From assembly GCA_012517155.1 (NCBI GenBank), contig JAAYVN010000088.1, positions 47,249-111,248 of the forward strand: 64,000 bases of DNA. Direction: 5' to 3'. Position 1 is the first letter of the stretch, and the number at the start of each line of letters is the position of its first letter. The position numbers and the translations under genes are program-made. Positions 35,593 to 45,245 of this stretch are shown here, one piece after another. The DNA comes from Ignavibacteriales bacterium (GTDB taxonomy: Bacteria; Bacteroidota; Ignavibacteria; Ignavibacteriales; Ignavibacteriaceae). The notes beneath the pieces were generated by a model. That model had not been told where the DNA came from. It saw only the letters and a program-made list of their open reading frames with translations, and searched no databases.

Positions 35593-36534
35593 ATGAAAAG
35601 AAATTTTATTTTAATGCTGATCGTTTTATCATCATTCAGTATCGGGCAAGATTTTAAGAAAACAGCCACTTCGGGCTTTGTATTCTTAAATCTCCCCGTG
35701 ACAGCACGCAGTGCGGCACTTGGTGAATCGGGTGTTGGATTATCCAATGTAAATGCTGCCGGTATTTTTTCGAATCCGGCTTCTACGGGTTTCACAGATC
35801 AGTTGATATCATTCAGCACATCTTATTCCCCGTGGATTGCGGAGATCAAGAATTATGCTTCGGCAATATCTTACAAATCGGATTTCGGGGTTATTACCGC
35901 AGGATTTATAGGAGTAGATTTTGGGAGTATGCCCAAGACAAAGAAAATTGAGGGACAGAGGGTATATGATGTAATAGGCAGTTTTTCGGCTAGTGCACTT
36001 GCTTTTGGGCTTTCCTACTCCAGAATGCTGACAGACCGGTTTTCGTTTGGTGTAACTGCCAAATATGTTCAGGAAACAATAGATATCTATAGTGCCAGCA
36101 ATTTCTTATTTGACGGAGGTATACTGTACTACACGGGATTAGGGTCATTAAGATTAGGGGCTATGATCCAGAATTTTGGTGTTGACACAAAGTATAAAAA
36201 CGAACCATTCAAAATGCCGTCAAATCTTAAATTGGGACTTGCCGGTGAATTATATGAAAACAAGATTGAGGGATACAGAGTCACGGGAATTGTAGAGGCA
36301 ATTCATCCAAACGATAATAATGAACGTATAAACTGCGGTCTGGAAGTATCTTATCAAGAGATGTTAATCCTGAGAGGCGGGTACAAATTCTTTTATGACG
36401 AGGAGACATACAGCGTTGGGATTGGATTAAATCCAAAATTTAATAATTACCCCATCGAATTTGATTTTGCTTATAGTGATTACGGAAGGTTGGGAGATAT
36501 TCTTAGATTTTCTTTTTTAATAGGACTGCAATAA
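35593..36534 (+). CDS. PorV/PorQ-family outer-membrane protein
   Basis: A 313-residue beta-barrel protein with a signal peptide. The segment TATSGFVFLNLPVTARSAALGESGVGLSN...SNPASTGF is characteristic of the PorV/PorQ (UPF0164) family, related to FadL-type barrels. PorV and PorQ shuttle or process cargo at the T9SS attachment complex. Being embedded among secreted-protein genes it could be a dedicated shuttle for them, but many family members in these genomes are uncharacterised, so a core T9SS role is not proven. It is tightly spaced on both sides within a long plus-strand run. Confidence 0.82.
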   Translation: MKRNFILMLIVLSSFSIGQDFKKTATSGFVFLNLPVTARSAALGESGVGLSNVNAAGIFSNPASTGFTDQLISFSTSYSPWIAEIKNYASAISYKSDFGVITAGFIGVDFGSMPKTKKIEGQRVYDVIGSFSASALAFGLSYSRMLTDRFSFGVTAKYVQETIDIYSASNFLFDGGILYYTGLGSLRLGAMIQNFGVDTKYKNEPFKMPSNLKLGLAGELYENKIEGYRVTGIVEAIHPNDNNERINCGLEVSYQEMLILRGGYKFFYDEETYSVGIGLNPKFNNYPIEFDFAYSDYGRLGDILRFSFLIGLQ

Positions 36535-36578
36535 CCAAAGATCGGTAATAAAGGAAGAATTTAACTATTTAAAGAATT

Positions 36579-37307
36579 ATGAATAAAAAAATACTTAGCA
36601 AGGTTATTATATTTTTAATGTTTCTGACCGGTTTGTTAACCGCTCAGACATTGAAGGATATAAAAATTTTTTCGGATTACTCATCCGGAATTGACAAAAG
36701 GTTTCTCGTCTGGAAGGCTGCCGGAGTGGGTGGTGGAGCAGATATTAATTTTGAACTCTATGAAGGCCTGACACTCGGAATAAGTGCAGGGTACCAGCTT
36801 TTCACGATAAATCAAGATTCAGTTATTCAACAGTTGCAGTGGGATTTCTGGGAATACCGGTACAAGGGGAATATCTCAGTTGATCTTACCGACACAACCA
36901 TAAAAGCTACCTTGAGTCCATTTGAAAAAATGGATGTCATGCCTATCAAGTTGAATTTGGAATATAACTACTCCCCGGTTGCAGATTTGACAATCACTCC
37001 GTCACTGGGAGGAGGGATTATTTTTTACACAAGAAGGATATACATAGAAGAGACTTGGTCAAAGTACTATCCGACTGTGGGCTATACATTTATCTATTCT
37101 TATCGTAACTTTGCCCCATTCAAGTCCGGAAATCCGCTTTTTATTTCGAGTGGACTCAACGCCTCTTATAAACTGACGGAGTTATTCAGTATTTATGGTG
37201 GGTTTAATTATAATCATATAATAGCTACAGATGGGGATTTCGGTTATGATATTTTCCCGTTTAAGAATTATTATAGTGTGAAACTAGGTTTAACATTCAT
37301 GTATTAA
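36579..37307 (+). CDS. Outer-membrane beta-barrel protein
   Basis: A 242-residue protein with a signal peptide (cleavage near LTAQ). It is rich in alternating hydrophobic and polar strands (LGISAGYQLF, LTITPSLGGGIIFYT, LFISSGLNASYKL) and ends VKLGLTFMY with an aromatic terminal residue, all typical of small outer-membrane barrels. No named family was recognised. It is separated from the following barrel gene by only 2 bases. Confidence 0.7.
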   Translation: MNKKILSKVIIFLMFLTGLLTAQTLKDIKIFSDYSSGIDKRFLVWKAAGVGGGADINFELYEGLTLGISAGYQLFTINQDSVIQQLQWDFWEYRYKGNISVDLTDTTIKATLSPFEKMDVMPIKLNLEYNYSPVADLTITPSLGGGIIFYTRRIYIEETWSKYYPTVGYTFIYSYRNFAPFKSGNPLFISSGLNASYKLTELFSIYGGFNYNHIIATDGDFGYDIFPFKNYYSVKLGLTFMY

Positions 37308-37309
37308 TT

Positions 37310-38026
37310 ATGAAGAACACAATGAGAATTTTAATTCTGTTACTTCTTGCATCAGCAAGTTTATCAATGACTCAATCACAAGACAACAAATTTGTTGTTA
37401 CAGCAAGTGGAAACTATTTTTTCCCGGTTGGAACACTCGGTGACAGGTTCAAAGCCACAACTGGCGGGAGTATCGGGTTTGGCCAGGAGGTAAATAAGAT
37501 CTGGACATGGATAGGAAAGTTTGAATACTTTAAGTTTACAAAAGTAAATGACGAAAAACTCTTTATTACCAGAAAGATCACGACAAATAATGTTGAGAAA
37601 GAATACACAATTCCTATTCCCAAGCTAACCATGGATTTGGAAGTGGGAGGAGTATCTGCAAATGCCATTGTGAAACTGGCCGATTACGATTTCATCCGGG
37701 CAAACATGAACATTGGTTTTGGGATATATAACTGGAGGAGCGACCGGAGCGCCTACTACGATTCGGTTTATGCAGTTGGAGATAGTTCCTTGCAGATATT
37801 TGCAGGGTATCTGGATGTTCCGGCAAAGGAACAGATGGACTGGAGCGGCGGAATAACAGCGGGAATAAACGTTGATATAAATGTTTATGGACCTGCCTGG
37901 ATTACTTTAGGGGGGAGCTATAAGATTATTATGGGAGAACTTTGGCCTACGTTAAAACTCGACCTTGAAAATGTGAGTGGTTTTCAAATGGGGGAAATCT
38001 CTGGCGGTATAAAAGTATTCCTATAG
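37310..38026 (+). CDS. Outer-membrane beta-barrel protein
   Basis: A 238-residue protein with a signal peptide (about 1-22, ending SQS). Strand-like repeats (FVVTASGNYFFPVGTLG, GGITAGINVDINVYGPAWITLGGSY) suggest an 8-stranded OmpA/OmpW-like barrel. It starts 2 bases after the stop of the preceding barrel gene, so they are certainly co-transcribed, and may form a pair. No specific function can be read. Confidence 0.68.
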   Translation: MKNTMRILILLLLASASLSMTQSQDNKFVVTASGNYFFPVGTLGDRFKATTGGSIGFGQEVNKIWTWIGKFEYFKFTKVNDEKLFITRKITTNNVEKEYTIPIPKLTMDLEVGGVSANAIVKLADYDFIRANMNIGFGIYNWRSDRSAYYDSVYAVGDSSLQIFAGYLDVPAKEQMDWSGGITAGINVDINVYGPAWITLGGSYKIIMGELWPTLKLDLENVSGFQMGEISGGIKVFL

Positions 38027-38101
38027 TTACGTTTAAATACTCTGCCCGGGTATTTCCCGATAATTGACAGTTAATTAATAAATTTTCTTCAAGAGGACTA
38101 C

Positions 38102-39193
38102 ATGAGAAGAATTGCGTTATTTCTATTCCTTATTATTCAGTTTGTAAGTTTTGCTCAATCGTCTATCCGCGGTGTATGGATGACAAACGTCGATAGTGAT
38201 GTGCTCCGTTCCCGGGAAAGGATTACGGAAGCTGTGGAGTTGTGTGAGAAATCGGGTATTAATACAATTTATGTGGTTACGTGGAACAAGGGTTTTACGA
38301 TATACCCTAGCAAAATAATGGAAGATCTGTGCGGTGTCAATATTTATCCGGACTTTGCCGGAAGAGATCCCCTGAAGGAAGTAATTGAGGAGGCGCATTC
38401 GCGAAACATGAAAGTATATGCCTGGTTTGAGTTCGGTTTTGCAGCATCGTATAATCTCAACGGCGGACATATTCTTAAACTAAAACCTGAATGGAAAGGG
38501 ATAGATTATAAAGGGAGACTAGTAAGTAAAAACAATTTTGAGTGGATGAACGGATTTCGTCCCGATGTTCAGGATTTTATGCTATCCCTACTGCTGGAAG
38601 TAGTTAAGAATTATGAAATAGACGGGATACAGGGAGATGACCGTTTACCGGCAATGCCTTCGGAATCCGGATATGATGATTATACAGTTAAACTTTATAA
38701 AAAAGAGCATAACGGAAAAGAGCCGCCATCAAATTACCGGGATACTGATTGGATTCAATGGCGTGCCAATTTATTGACGGAATTTATGGGAAAGATCTAT
38801 CAGTCAGTAAAGGCAATCAAGAGCAATGTGATTGTTTCTATGGCTCCCAGTATACATCCCTGGGCAAGAGATGAATATCTTCAGGATTGGAACGAATGGG
38901 TAAAACGCGGATATGTAGAGGAGATCATTCCTCAGTTGTACAGATATGATTTGCAAGCATATCAAAAACTTTTTGATGATATAGTTAATGAACAAATCTC
39001 CAAAGAAAAAATAAAGATTTTCGTTCCAGGAATATTACTAAAAGTTGGTTCATACTATGCAAAAGAAGAGTTCCTGAGAGAGATCATCAAGCTTAATCGC
39101 CAGTATGGAATAGATGGAGAAGTTTTCTTTTTTTATGAAGGGATAAAAAATTATCCGAACTTTTTCTTTAATGAGTATCAAACAATAAGATAG
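38102..39193 (+). CDS. GHL10-type glycoside-hydrolase-like protein
   Basis: A 363-residue secreted protein (signal peptide about 1-18) made of one GHL10 (DUF187) TIM barrel. Landmarks are IRGVWMTNVDSDVL, GINTIYVVTWNKGFT, MKVYAWFEFGF, the likely acidic active-site strand IDGIQGDDRLPAMPSE, VIVSMAPSIHPW and EIIPQLYRYD. The family includes E. coli DigH, which cleaves denuded peptidoglycan strands, so a cell-wall-related glycosidase role is reasonable. It lacks a T9SS domain, so it likely stays in the periplasm. A longer paralogue with a sorting domain follows 9 bases later. AAGAGG precedes the ATG. Confidence 0.88.
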   Translation: MRRIALFLFLIIQFVSFAQSSIRGVWMTNVDSDVLRSRERITEAVELCEKSGINTIYVVTWNKGFTIYPSKIMEDLCGVNIYPDFAGRDPLKEVIEEAHSRNMKVYAWFEFGFAASYNLNGGHILKLKPEWKGIDYKGRLVSKNNFEWMNGFRPDVQDFMLSLLLEVVKNYEIDGIQGDDRLPAMPSESGYDDYTVKLYKKEHNGKEPPSNYRDTDWIQWRANLLTEFMGKIYQSVKAIKSNVIVSMAPSIHPWARDEYLQDWNEWVKRGYVEEIIPQLYRYDLQAYQKLFDDIVNEQISKEKIKIFVPGILLKVGSYYAKEEFLREIIKLNRQYGIDGEVFFFYEGIKNYPNFFFNEYQTIR

Positions 39194-39202
39194 AAAGAAT
39201 TA

Positions 39203-41077
39203 ATGAAAAAAGCCGTTATCATAGTTCTGTTATTATTTTGGACAAATAATTATCCTCAACCCCTGCGCGAGTTAAGAGGGGTTTGGATAACAAATGTAGA
39301 CAGCTATATTCTATACAGCGATAAATCAATTACGGACGGGATGGAATATCTGAGTAAAATCGGAATTAATGTTATTTTCCCTGTGGTATGGAACAAGGGG
39401 TATACACTCTATCCCAGTCAAGTAATGCAGGAGGAATTTGGTGCACCGATAATTCCGGTTGCCCAATTTCAGAACCGGGATCCCCTCGACAGAATTATTT
39501 TAGAAGCTCACATCCATGGAATTGAGGTTATTCCCTGGTTCGAATTCGGATTCTCACCTTCCTACTCCCTGAACGGGGGACACATATTAGCGAAGTATCC
39601 GCAATGGGGAGCGAGGGATGCTACCGGAAATCTTGTGGTTAAAAATGGATTCGACTGGATGGCAGGAACAAATCCGGAAGTTCAGAATTTCCTGTTATCA
39701 CTTATTACAGAAGTGGCAGATAAATATGATATTGACGGAGTTCAGGGAGATGATAGATTGCCCGCAATGCCTTCCGAAGGGGGTTATGATTCAGTAACCG
39801 TGGAGATTTATAAGGCGGAGAATAACGGGAATTCTCCTCCAACTCATACATATAATGCTGACTGGATGCGTTGGCGTGCAAACAAGTTAAATGATTTTTT
39901 CAGAAGGATGCGTGATTCAGTTAAAGCGAGAGGGGAGCATCTGATAATTTCTTCCGCACCAAGTGTTTATCCATGGGGTTATCAAAACTATTTGCAGGAC
40001 AATAAATCATGGGTTGACAGCGGGATTGTTGACAATTATATTCCACAACTTTACAGAGATAATTTTGCCAGTTACTCAAACGAAGTAAATACGCAATTAA
40101 ATTATATCTCACAGGGGAAAAGAGATATTTTCTTTGCCGGGATGCTGATAAAAGCAGGAACATATCTTGCACCGATTGACTACCTTATCAACGGAGTAAG
40201 TTATAACCGGACAAAAAATGTAAAAGGCGAAACGTACTTCTTTTATGAAGGGCTCAGAGCGGAAAATGGAATAAGAGGAGATACACTAAGTAAGCGTTTT
40301 TATTCACAGAGCGCTTTACTTCCCTACAGAAACGGTAATATTTTCAGACCCAAGGCAAAAATCCTTAATGAAGAGGAGACAGGAGTAGTGAGAGTCGGAA
40401 ACTGGTATCAACTTCCGGTGGTTGGTTATAAGCCAAACATATACAGGGCAAGTGATTCTGCTTACGCATCAATAACCTATAATTTCCAAGTCCCGTTTTC
40501 AGCCTGGTTTTCGGTATATGCATATCAAGTGCCAAATTTTATTTTTACCAGTTCGGCAAGATATCTTCTTTATAGTGGAGCAGATTCAACCGAGGTTATC
40601 TTCAATCAAAGTGATCAAAAGAACAGTGGCTGGCGCAAAATCGGAGATGTATTTCTTTCAGAGGGATACTGCCCTGTGCTAAAACTCGATAATACCTTAA
40701 TGGAAACAGGTAAATATCTTTTGGCAGATGCGGTCATGATTATGATAAACAGAAAACTCAGTCCTGATGTTGTAGTTACCTCACTCGACGAGAAGGAGGC
40801 AGCAGCAGATGTCAGCGATTTTGAATTATTGCAGAATTATCCAAATCCTTTCAATCCAATTACGAAAATAGACTACTCTCTTCCGTCACGGTCCAGGGTG
40901 TCGATTGTGATCTATGACATAATGGGAAGAGAGATAGAAGTTATAAAGGACAGTGAAGAAATGGAAGGGAAACACCAAATCATATTTGATGGAACTCATC
41001 TTAGCAGCGGAGTGTATTTCTGTCAAATCCGGCACAAAGCAGGTTCCAAAGTAGTAAAAATGGTATTAATGAAGTAA
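39203..41077 (+). CDS. GHL10-type protein with CBM-like and T9SS domains
   Basis: A 624-residue paralogue of the preceding gene. Residues about 20-360 repeat the GHL10 barrel (LRGVWITNVDSYIL, IEVIPWFEFGF, IDGVQGDDRLPAMPSE, LIISSAPSVYPW). Residues about 390-520 look like a golvesin/xanthan-lyase-type carbohydrate-binding domain (YASITYNFQVP...NSGWRKIGDVF...YLLADAVMIM). The end is a T9SS domain (NYPNPFNPITKIDY, YDIMGREI, KMVLMK). So one copy is periplasmic and one is sent outside, suggesting paired action on the same type of glycan on two sides of the outer membrane (inference). The two catalytic parts are clearly homologous, so this is a tandem duplication. Confidence 0.9.
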   Translation: MKKAVIIVLLLFWTNNYPQPLRELRGVWITNVDSYILYSDKSITDGMEYLSKIGINVIFPVVWNKGYTLYPSQVMQEEFGAPIIPVAQFQNRDPLDRIILEAHIHGIEVIPWFEFGFSPSYSLNGGHILAKYPQWGARDATGNLVVKNGFDWMAGTNPEVQNFLLSLITEVADKYDIDGVQGDDRLPAMPSEGGYDSVTVEIYKAENNGNSPPTHTYNADWMRWRANKLNDFFRRMRDSVKARGEHLIISSAPSVYPWGYQNYLQDNKSWVDSGIVDNYIPQLYRDNFASYSNEVNTQLNYISQGKRDIFFAGMLIKAGTYLAPIDYLINGVSYNRTKNVKGETYFFYEGLRAENGIRGDTLSKRFYSQSALLPYRNGNIFRPKAKILNEEETGVVRVGNWYQLPVVGYKPNIYRASDSAYASITYNFQVPFSAWFSVYAYQVPNFIFTSSARYLLYSGADSTEVIFNQSDQKNSGWRKIGDVFLSEGYCPVLKLDNTLMETGKYLLADAVMIMINRKLSPDVVVTSLDEKEAAADVSDFELLQNYPNPFNPITKIDYSLPSRSRVSIVIYDIMGREIEVIKDSEEMEGKHQIIFDGTHLSSGVYFCQIRHKAGSKVVKMVLMK

Positions 41078-41146
41078 CTCATAGTTATTATCTTTGAGAC
41101 GTGAATAAGAGAAACCAGAAAAGAATTTTTCGCAGATATTCAAATA

Positions 41147-42172
41147 GTGGAAACGCAATATAGAAATACAAATAGCAAGATAACAGACGCTCTAAGGATA
41201 ATAAAAAAAATAGTGCTTTTAAGTATTATTATCATTATTTCGGGGTGTAATGCACCAAGAGAAAATCCGCTTGATCCCAACAATCCGAATTCAAAAGTTA
41301 GTACTATAGAAGGATATATAAAGACAGAGAGTGTCCCCAGAACTCCTTTGAGCAGTGTGGTTATTTCAAACCAAAAGGGAAGCATAGTTGCAGAGACAAA
41401 CAATGCAGGATATTTTCAAATCACCAGCCTTGAGCAGGATGTGGCATATCTTATTTTTAACAAAGAAGGATATAAAAAGGATTCCATAAAAATAAACTGG
41501 GACGGAGAGAAAAAAGTATATGTTGAGAGTTATCTTAATCAGATCCCACATCTTGACAGTCTCAGAATATACAGTATAGTTATGAGCAGGTATTCCCTTC
41601 CTCCGCTCAGCCAGTTGGTTGTAAAGGCAAAAGTGAGCGATTCGGACAAAGATATGGATTCCTTAATAATGCAATGCGAATCAGCCGGATTCAGTCAGTA
41701 TATGACTTATAATACAAACGATAAATATTACGGTTGTGAGACGTACCTTTATGATTTGCCGGTAGGAAATCTTGAAGAACTAATCGGAAAAGAAATTAAA
41801 ATTATTTCCCGTGAAAGTAAAGGAGAGTTAAATGTAATAGGAAAGGGTTCTTTGATAAGAGTAATTTCAAAGGCAGTTGATTTTATCAGTCCGTCTAATT
41901 ATGATACCGTTTCCGGAAGACCGGTTCTCAAGTGGTACGATTATGAATCGGGGTTCAGTTATTATCAGAACGTAGAGATTTATAGTTATGAACTGGATTT
42001 TAGCAATGTACTTGTATGGAGTAAGTCGGGGATTTCGGCTGATTCCCTATCTGTTGAAGTGGATAAGGATCTTCCAACGGGGAATTATTTCTGGGTTATA
42101 TATTGTGTGGATGAGTTTTCGAATAAGATTCGTTCAAATCCAGCCTCCTTTTACATAAGAAATTCTAAATAA
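41147..42172 (+). CDS. Lipoprotein with carboxypeptidase-regulatory-like domain
   Basis: A 341-residue lipoprotein beginning at GTG 41147. The leader (about 20-35) is followed by the lipobox IISGC (Cys34) and NAPRENPLDPNNPNS, the standard start of this type of lipoprotein. A regulatory-like beta domain follows (about 48-125; STIEGYIKTESVPRTPLSSVVISN...), then an Ig-like C-terminal region (FISPSNYDTVSGRPVLKWYDYES). Outer-membrane attached; function unknown. It lies 17 bases upstream of the sigma-54 activator gene and so probably opens the regulatory sub-operon. Confidence 0.82.
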   Translation: METQYRNTNSKITDALRIIKKIVLLSIIIIISGCNAPRENPLDPNNPNSKVSTIEGYIKTESVPRTPLSSVVISNQKGSIVAETNNAGYFQITSLEQDVAYLIFNKEGYKKDSIKINWDGEKKVYVESYLNQIPHLDSLRIYSIVMSRYSLPPLSQLVVKAKVSDSDKDMDSLIMQCESAGFSQYMTYNTNDKYYGCETYLYDLPVGNLEELIGKEIKIISRESKGELNVIGKGSLIRVISKAVDFISPSNYDTVSGRPVLKWYDYESGFSYYQNVEIYSYELDFSNVLVWSKSGISADSLSVEVDKDLPTGNYFWVIYCVDEFSNKIRSNPASFYIRNSK

Positions 42173-42189
42173 TTCATTTTGTATAGAAA

Positions 42190-43677
42190 TTGAAAAAAGA
42201 AATCGACCAAATAAGATTAATTGATAAAGAACAATTTGATGTGCTATACTCAATTTCCAAGGCATTAAATTCTGTAACGTACGAGGAAAATCTTTTTGAC
42301 GAAACTATAGATCTGATTATAAAAATATTAAATGCGGAAAGAGCACTGTTCGTAAAATACGAAAAAGAAGCCGGAACATTTAAAATTGTAACAGCCAGGA
42401 ATATAAACAAGGAGAGTATAAGTGACCTATCCTCTTTTTCATCAGGAATACTTCAAAGGGTAATTGAGACCAAAAAACCCTGTATATATCACGATGTTCA
42501 GAACGAACCGGGGATTTCTCAATTCAATTCTGTTTTAATTCATAATATCAAGTCTGTTGTTGGAGTTCCGATATTCAGTCACGGCAAAATTGCCGGGGTT
42601 ATTCTGGCGGATAGCTTGATGAATCGACAGGAATTCAATGAAGAGAATTTGCTCTTCCTCGATTTTTTCGGGAATTTGGTATCCCTTGCACTGGATAAGA
42701 TTAGCAGCTATGAGAAGCTAATCGATGAAAATACGGTATTAAAGAATCAACTTGAATCGTTCAACCGTATTCCAGAACTAATCGGCGAGAGTTTTTCGAT
42801 GAAACAACTTACAGCGCTGATTCACAAAGTTGCCAAGACAGATGCCACCGTACTTTTATTGGGAGAAAGCGGGACCGGGAAGGATTTGGTATCCAGAGCC
42901 ATACATATGCTCAGTAAAAGAAAGGATAAACCCTATCTGGCACAATTCTGCGGTTCTATTCCGGATTCATTACTGGAGAGTGAATTATTCGGTTTTAAGA
43001 AAGGGAGTTTCACAGGCGCAAATAATGATAAGAAAGGACTTTTCGAAGTCTGCAACGAAGGAACATTCCTGCTTGACGAAATAGGTGATATATCAATGTC
43101 CTTGCAAGCCAAGCTTCTCAGAGTGCTTGAAAATAAAGAAATAATCAGGATCGGCGAAACCTATCCGGTCAAAGTTGATGTTCGTATTATTACAGCTACA
43201 AATAAAAATCTGAAACAACTGGTCAAAGAGGGGAAATTCCGGGAGGACTTGTTTTACAGGTTGAATGTTTTTCCCATCACAATACCTCCCCTAAGGGACA
43301 GACGGGGAGATGTACAATTGTTAGCGAATCACTTTGCTAAAATTTATTTTGGAAAGCAGATCGAGATAACCCAGGAGGCAAAAAACAAACTTGAGAATTA
43401 TCATTGGCCCGGAAATGTCAGGCAACTGGATAATGTAATTCAAAGAGCCGCGATACTATGCGATAACGAAGTCCTTATGCCTGAGCATATTATAATTGAG
43501 GAAGGAGATGAACTAACAAATTTTTCCGGGACACTTGAGAGCTTTGAGAAACTTATACTCCATAAAAGATTGAAAGAGTTTAATGGTAACAGAACTCAGA
43601 CAGCAAAATCACTCGGAGTATCGGTCAGATGGATACAAATGAAACTCAAAGAGACAGAAGGAACCAATGAGCAATAG
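42190..43677 (+). CDS. Sigma-54-dependent transcriptional activator (GAF-AAA+-HTH)
   Basis: A 495-residue bacterial enhancer-binding protein starting at TTG 42190. A GAF sensory domain (about 25-170) is followed by the AAA+ domain: Walker A GESGTGKD (about 224), the sigma-54 contact loop as GSFTGA (about 272; usual form GAFTGA), Walker B FLLDEIGD (about 292), and the WPGNVRQL region. A Fis-type HTH lies at about 455-490 (NRTQTAKSLGVSVRWIQMKL). With no receiver domain, it is presumably controlled by the GAF ligand or by its neighbour kinase, whose gene overlaps its last 11 bases. A sigma-54-like promoter lies before the T9SS gene at 47.47 kb. Confidence 0.94.
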   Translation: MKKEIDQIRLIDKEQFDVLYSISKALNSVTYEENLFDETIDLIIKILNAERALFVKYEKEAGTFKIVTARNINKESISDLSSFSSGILQRVIETKKPCIYHDVQNEPGISQFNSVLIHNIKSVVGVPIFSHGKIAGVILADSLMNRQEFNEENLLFLDFFGNLVSLALDKISSYEKLIDENTVLKNQLESFNRIPELIGESFSMKQLTALIHKVAKTDATVLLLGESGTGKDLVSRAIHMLSKRKDKPYLAQFCGSIPDSLLESELFGFKKGSFTGANNDKKGLFEVCNEGTFLLDEIGDISMSLQAKLLRVLENKEIIRIGETYPVKVDVRIITATNKNLKQLVKEGKFREDLFYRLNVFPITIPPLRDRRGDVQLLANHFAKIYFGKQIEITQEAKNKLENYHWPGNVRQLDNVIQRAAILCDNEVLMPEHIIIEEGDELTNFSGTLESFEKLILHKRLKEFNGNRTQTAKSLGVSVRWIQMKLKETEGTNEQ

Positions 43678-45205
43678 CGGAAAAAAGTTGCTTTTTGGAA
43701 AATTCGAGATTATCCAAACCATAAAAAAAGATGAGTTTGCAAACGTCTATTCTGCCCAACATCATTATTTGGGGAAAAGGATCATAGTAAAGACTCTTGA
43801 TACTAATAATCTGAGTGATCAGACTGTAAAGGAGCGATTTAAACGAGAAGCAAAAATACTTGCCCATCTTGACCATACAAATATTATCAGGGTACTTGAC
43901 TTTGGTTCGGAGCAAAACCAGTTGTACATCTCTTTTGAGTTTTTTGAAAGCAGGAATTTAAGAGAATATCTCAAACAGGAAAAGCCGAATGATGAAGAAA
44001 AGAAGCGGCTTTTTATACAGTTATTAAAAGGATTGGATTATGCTCACAGAAGCGGAGTAGTTCACAGGGATATAAAACCGGAAAATATACTTGTGAACGA
44101 AAAAAGCATCCTGAAGATTGCTGATTTTGGTCTGGCATCCGCTACTAACGATTCCGGAGTCACTATGAAATCAACCATCCTTGGAACTCCAAGTTATATG
44201 TCTCCTGAACAGATTACCGGTGGGGAGATAAGTTTTCAAAGCGATTTATTCTCAGTAGGTATAGTTGCTTTTGAAATGTACACGGGTATTAATCCATTTG
44301 CAAAGAATGACATAAATTCCACCATAAATTACATACTGAATTATGACGAATTAGCTCTGGATGGAATAAATTCTATACCAGAAGATGTGAGAGATATAAT
44401 CGCAAAACTGTTAAAAAAGAACAAGGCAAAAAGAAGCAAAACGTGCATCGAAGCGCTTGCGGAGATGAATGTGCCGGTTGAAGAAATCCGAAATAAAGAA
44501 GTTAAGAATGAGTCTGTAAAACACAAATGGTGGCTAATTCCTATTTTCTTAATACTTTTTGTACTGGTTTATTACATAGGGTTTAAGGGTAGCAATTCAG
44601 ATTTGGAAAGAAGGAACCAGACCATTTCAAAAGAGGAAAATCCGGTCAGGGAAACAGTGAGTATGCCAACCCGACAAAAAGGAACAAGTCATGAAACAAA
44701 TAACAAGACAGAAGACCCAAGCGGGTTGCCCCTGAAAAAAGAAGAAATAATCAAAAACGAAAAGGACAAAACTGAAGAAGTAACGGATATTGATGTCAGT
44801 ATAAACTGCACACCCTGGGCAACGGTATATATAACGGACAGAAGAGTTGATATTACTCCAGTTAATAAAACACTCCAATTAAAGGAGGGGTTGCAGGAGA
44901 TTAAAATGGTACATCCTGATTATCCAGAATATATAACAAGAGTTGAAGTAAAAAAAGGTGTTCTGCTTTCTCTAAAAGTAAATCTGGACGAAGTGTTTGG
45001 AAGTGTTGGGTTTCAGGTATTGCCATGGGGGGAAGTTTTCATAAATGGGAAGAGTTATGGAGAGACGCCAATAATGCGGAAAATCCATTTGGAAACCGGA
45101 TCATACGAAATTATTATTAAGAATCCGGATTTTCCCGTTTATTCAGAAAAAGTCAAATTGAGTAAGGGAGAGGATTTGCTTGTCAAACATAACTTTGCTA
45201 AATGA
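43667..45205 (+). CDS. Membrane Ser/Thr protein kinase with PEGA domains
   Basis: A 512-residue Hanks-type kinase. The kinase domain (about 10-275) has the beta3 Lys (IIVKTL), the alphaC Glu (RFKREAKIL), HRDIKPEN (about 132), DFG (about 152) and SPEQ. A membrane helix (about 287-306) leads to a low-complexity linker and two PEGA domains (about 378-445 and 446-512), probably periplasmic. The Gly-rich loop, normally G-x-G-x-x-G, reads KKDEFA, so ATP binding is atypical although the catalytic residues are present. It starts inside the end of the sigma-54 activator gene (11-base overlap, AAGGA site), implying tight coupling; that activator or the GHL10/T9SS neighbours are candidate targets. Confidence 0.92.
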   Translation: MSNSGKKLLFGKFEIIQTIKKDEFANVYSAQHHYLGKRIIVKTLDTNNLSDQTVKERFKREAKILAHLDHTNIIRVLDFGSEQNQLYISFEFFESRNLREYLKQEKPNDEEKKRLFIQLLKGLDYAHRSGVVHRDIKPENILVNEKSILKIADFGLASATNDSGVTMKSTILGTPSYMSPEQITGGEISFQSDLFSVGIVAFEMYTGINPFAKNDINSTINYILNYDELALDGINSIPEDVRDIIAKLLKKNKAKRSKTCIEALAEMNVPVEEIRNKEVKNESVKHKWWLIPIFLILFVLVYYIGFKGSNSDLERRNQTISKEENPVRETVSMPTRQKGTSHETNNKTEDPSGLPLKKEEIIKNEKDKTEEVTDIDVSINCTPWATVYITDRRVDITPVNKTLQLKEGLQEIKMVHPDYPEYITRVEVKKGVLLSLKVNLDEVFGSVGFQVLPWGEVFINGKSYGETPIMRKIHLETGSYEIIIKNPDFPVYSEKVKLSKGEDLLVKHNFAK

Positions 45206-45245
45206 AGGATGATAAGAGTGGTATGGAAATTGATAACAAAATAGT

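Noticed and set aside
45213..45232. A second sigma-54-like site (TGGTATGGAAATTGAT) before the Kelch gene
   Set aside because: The -12 element reads TTGA rather than TTGC, and the gene is already in an operon with the kinase.
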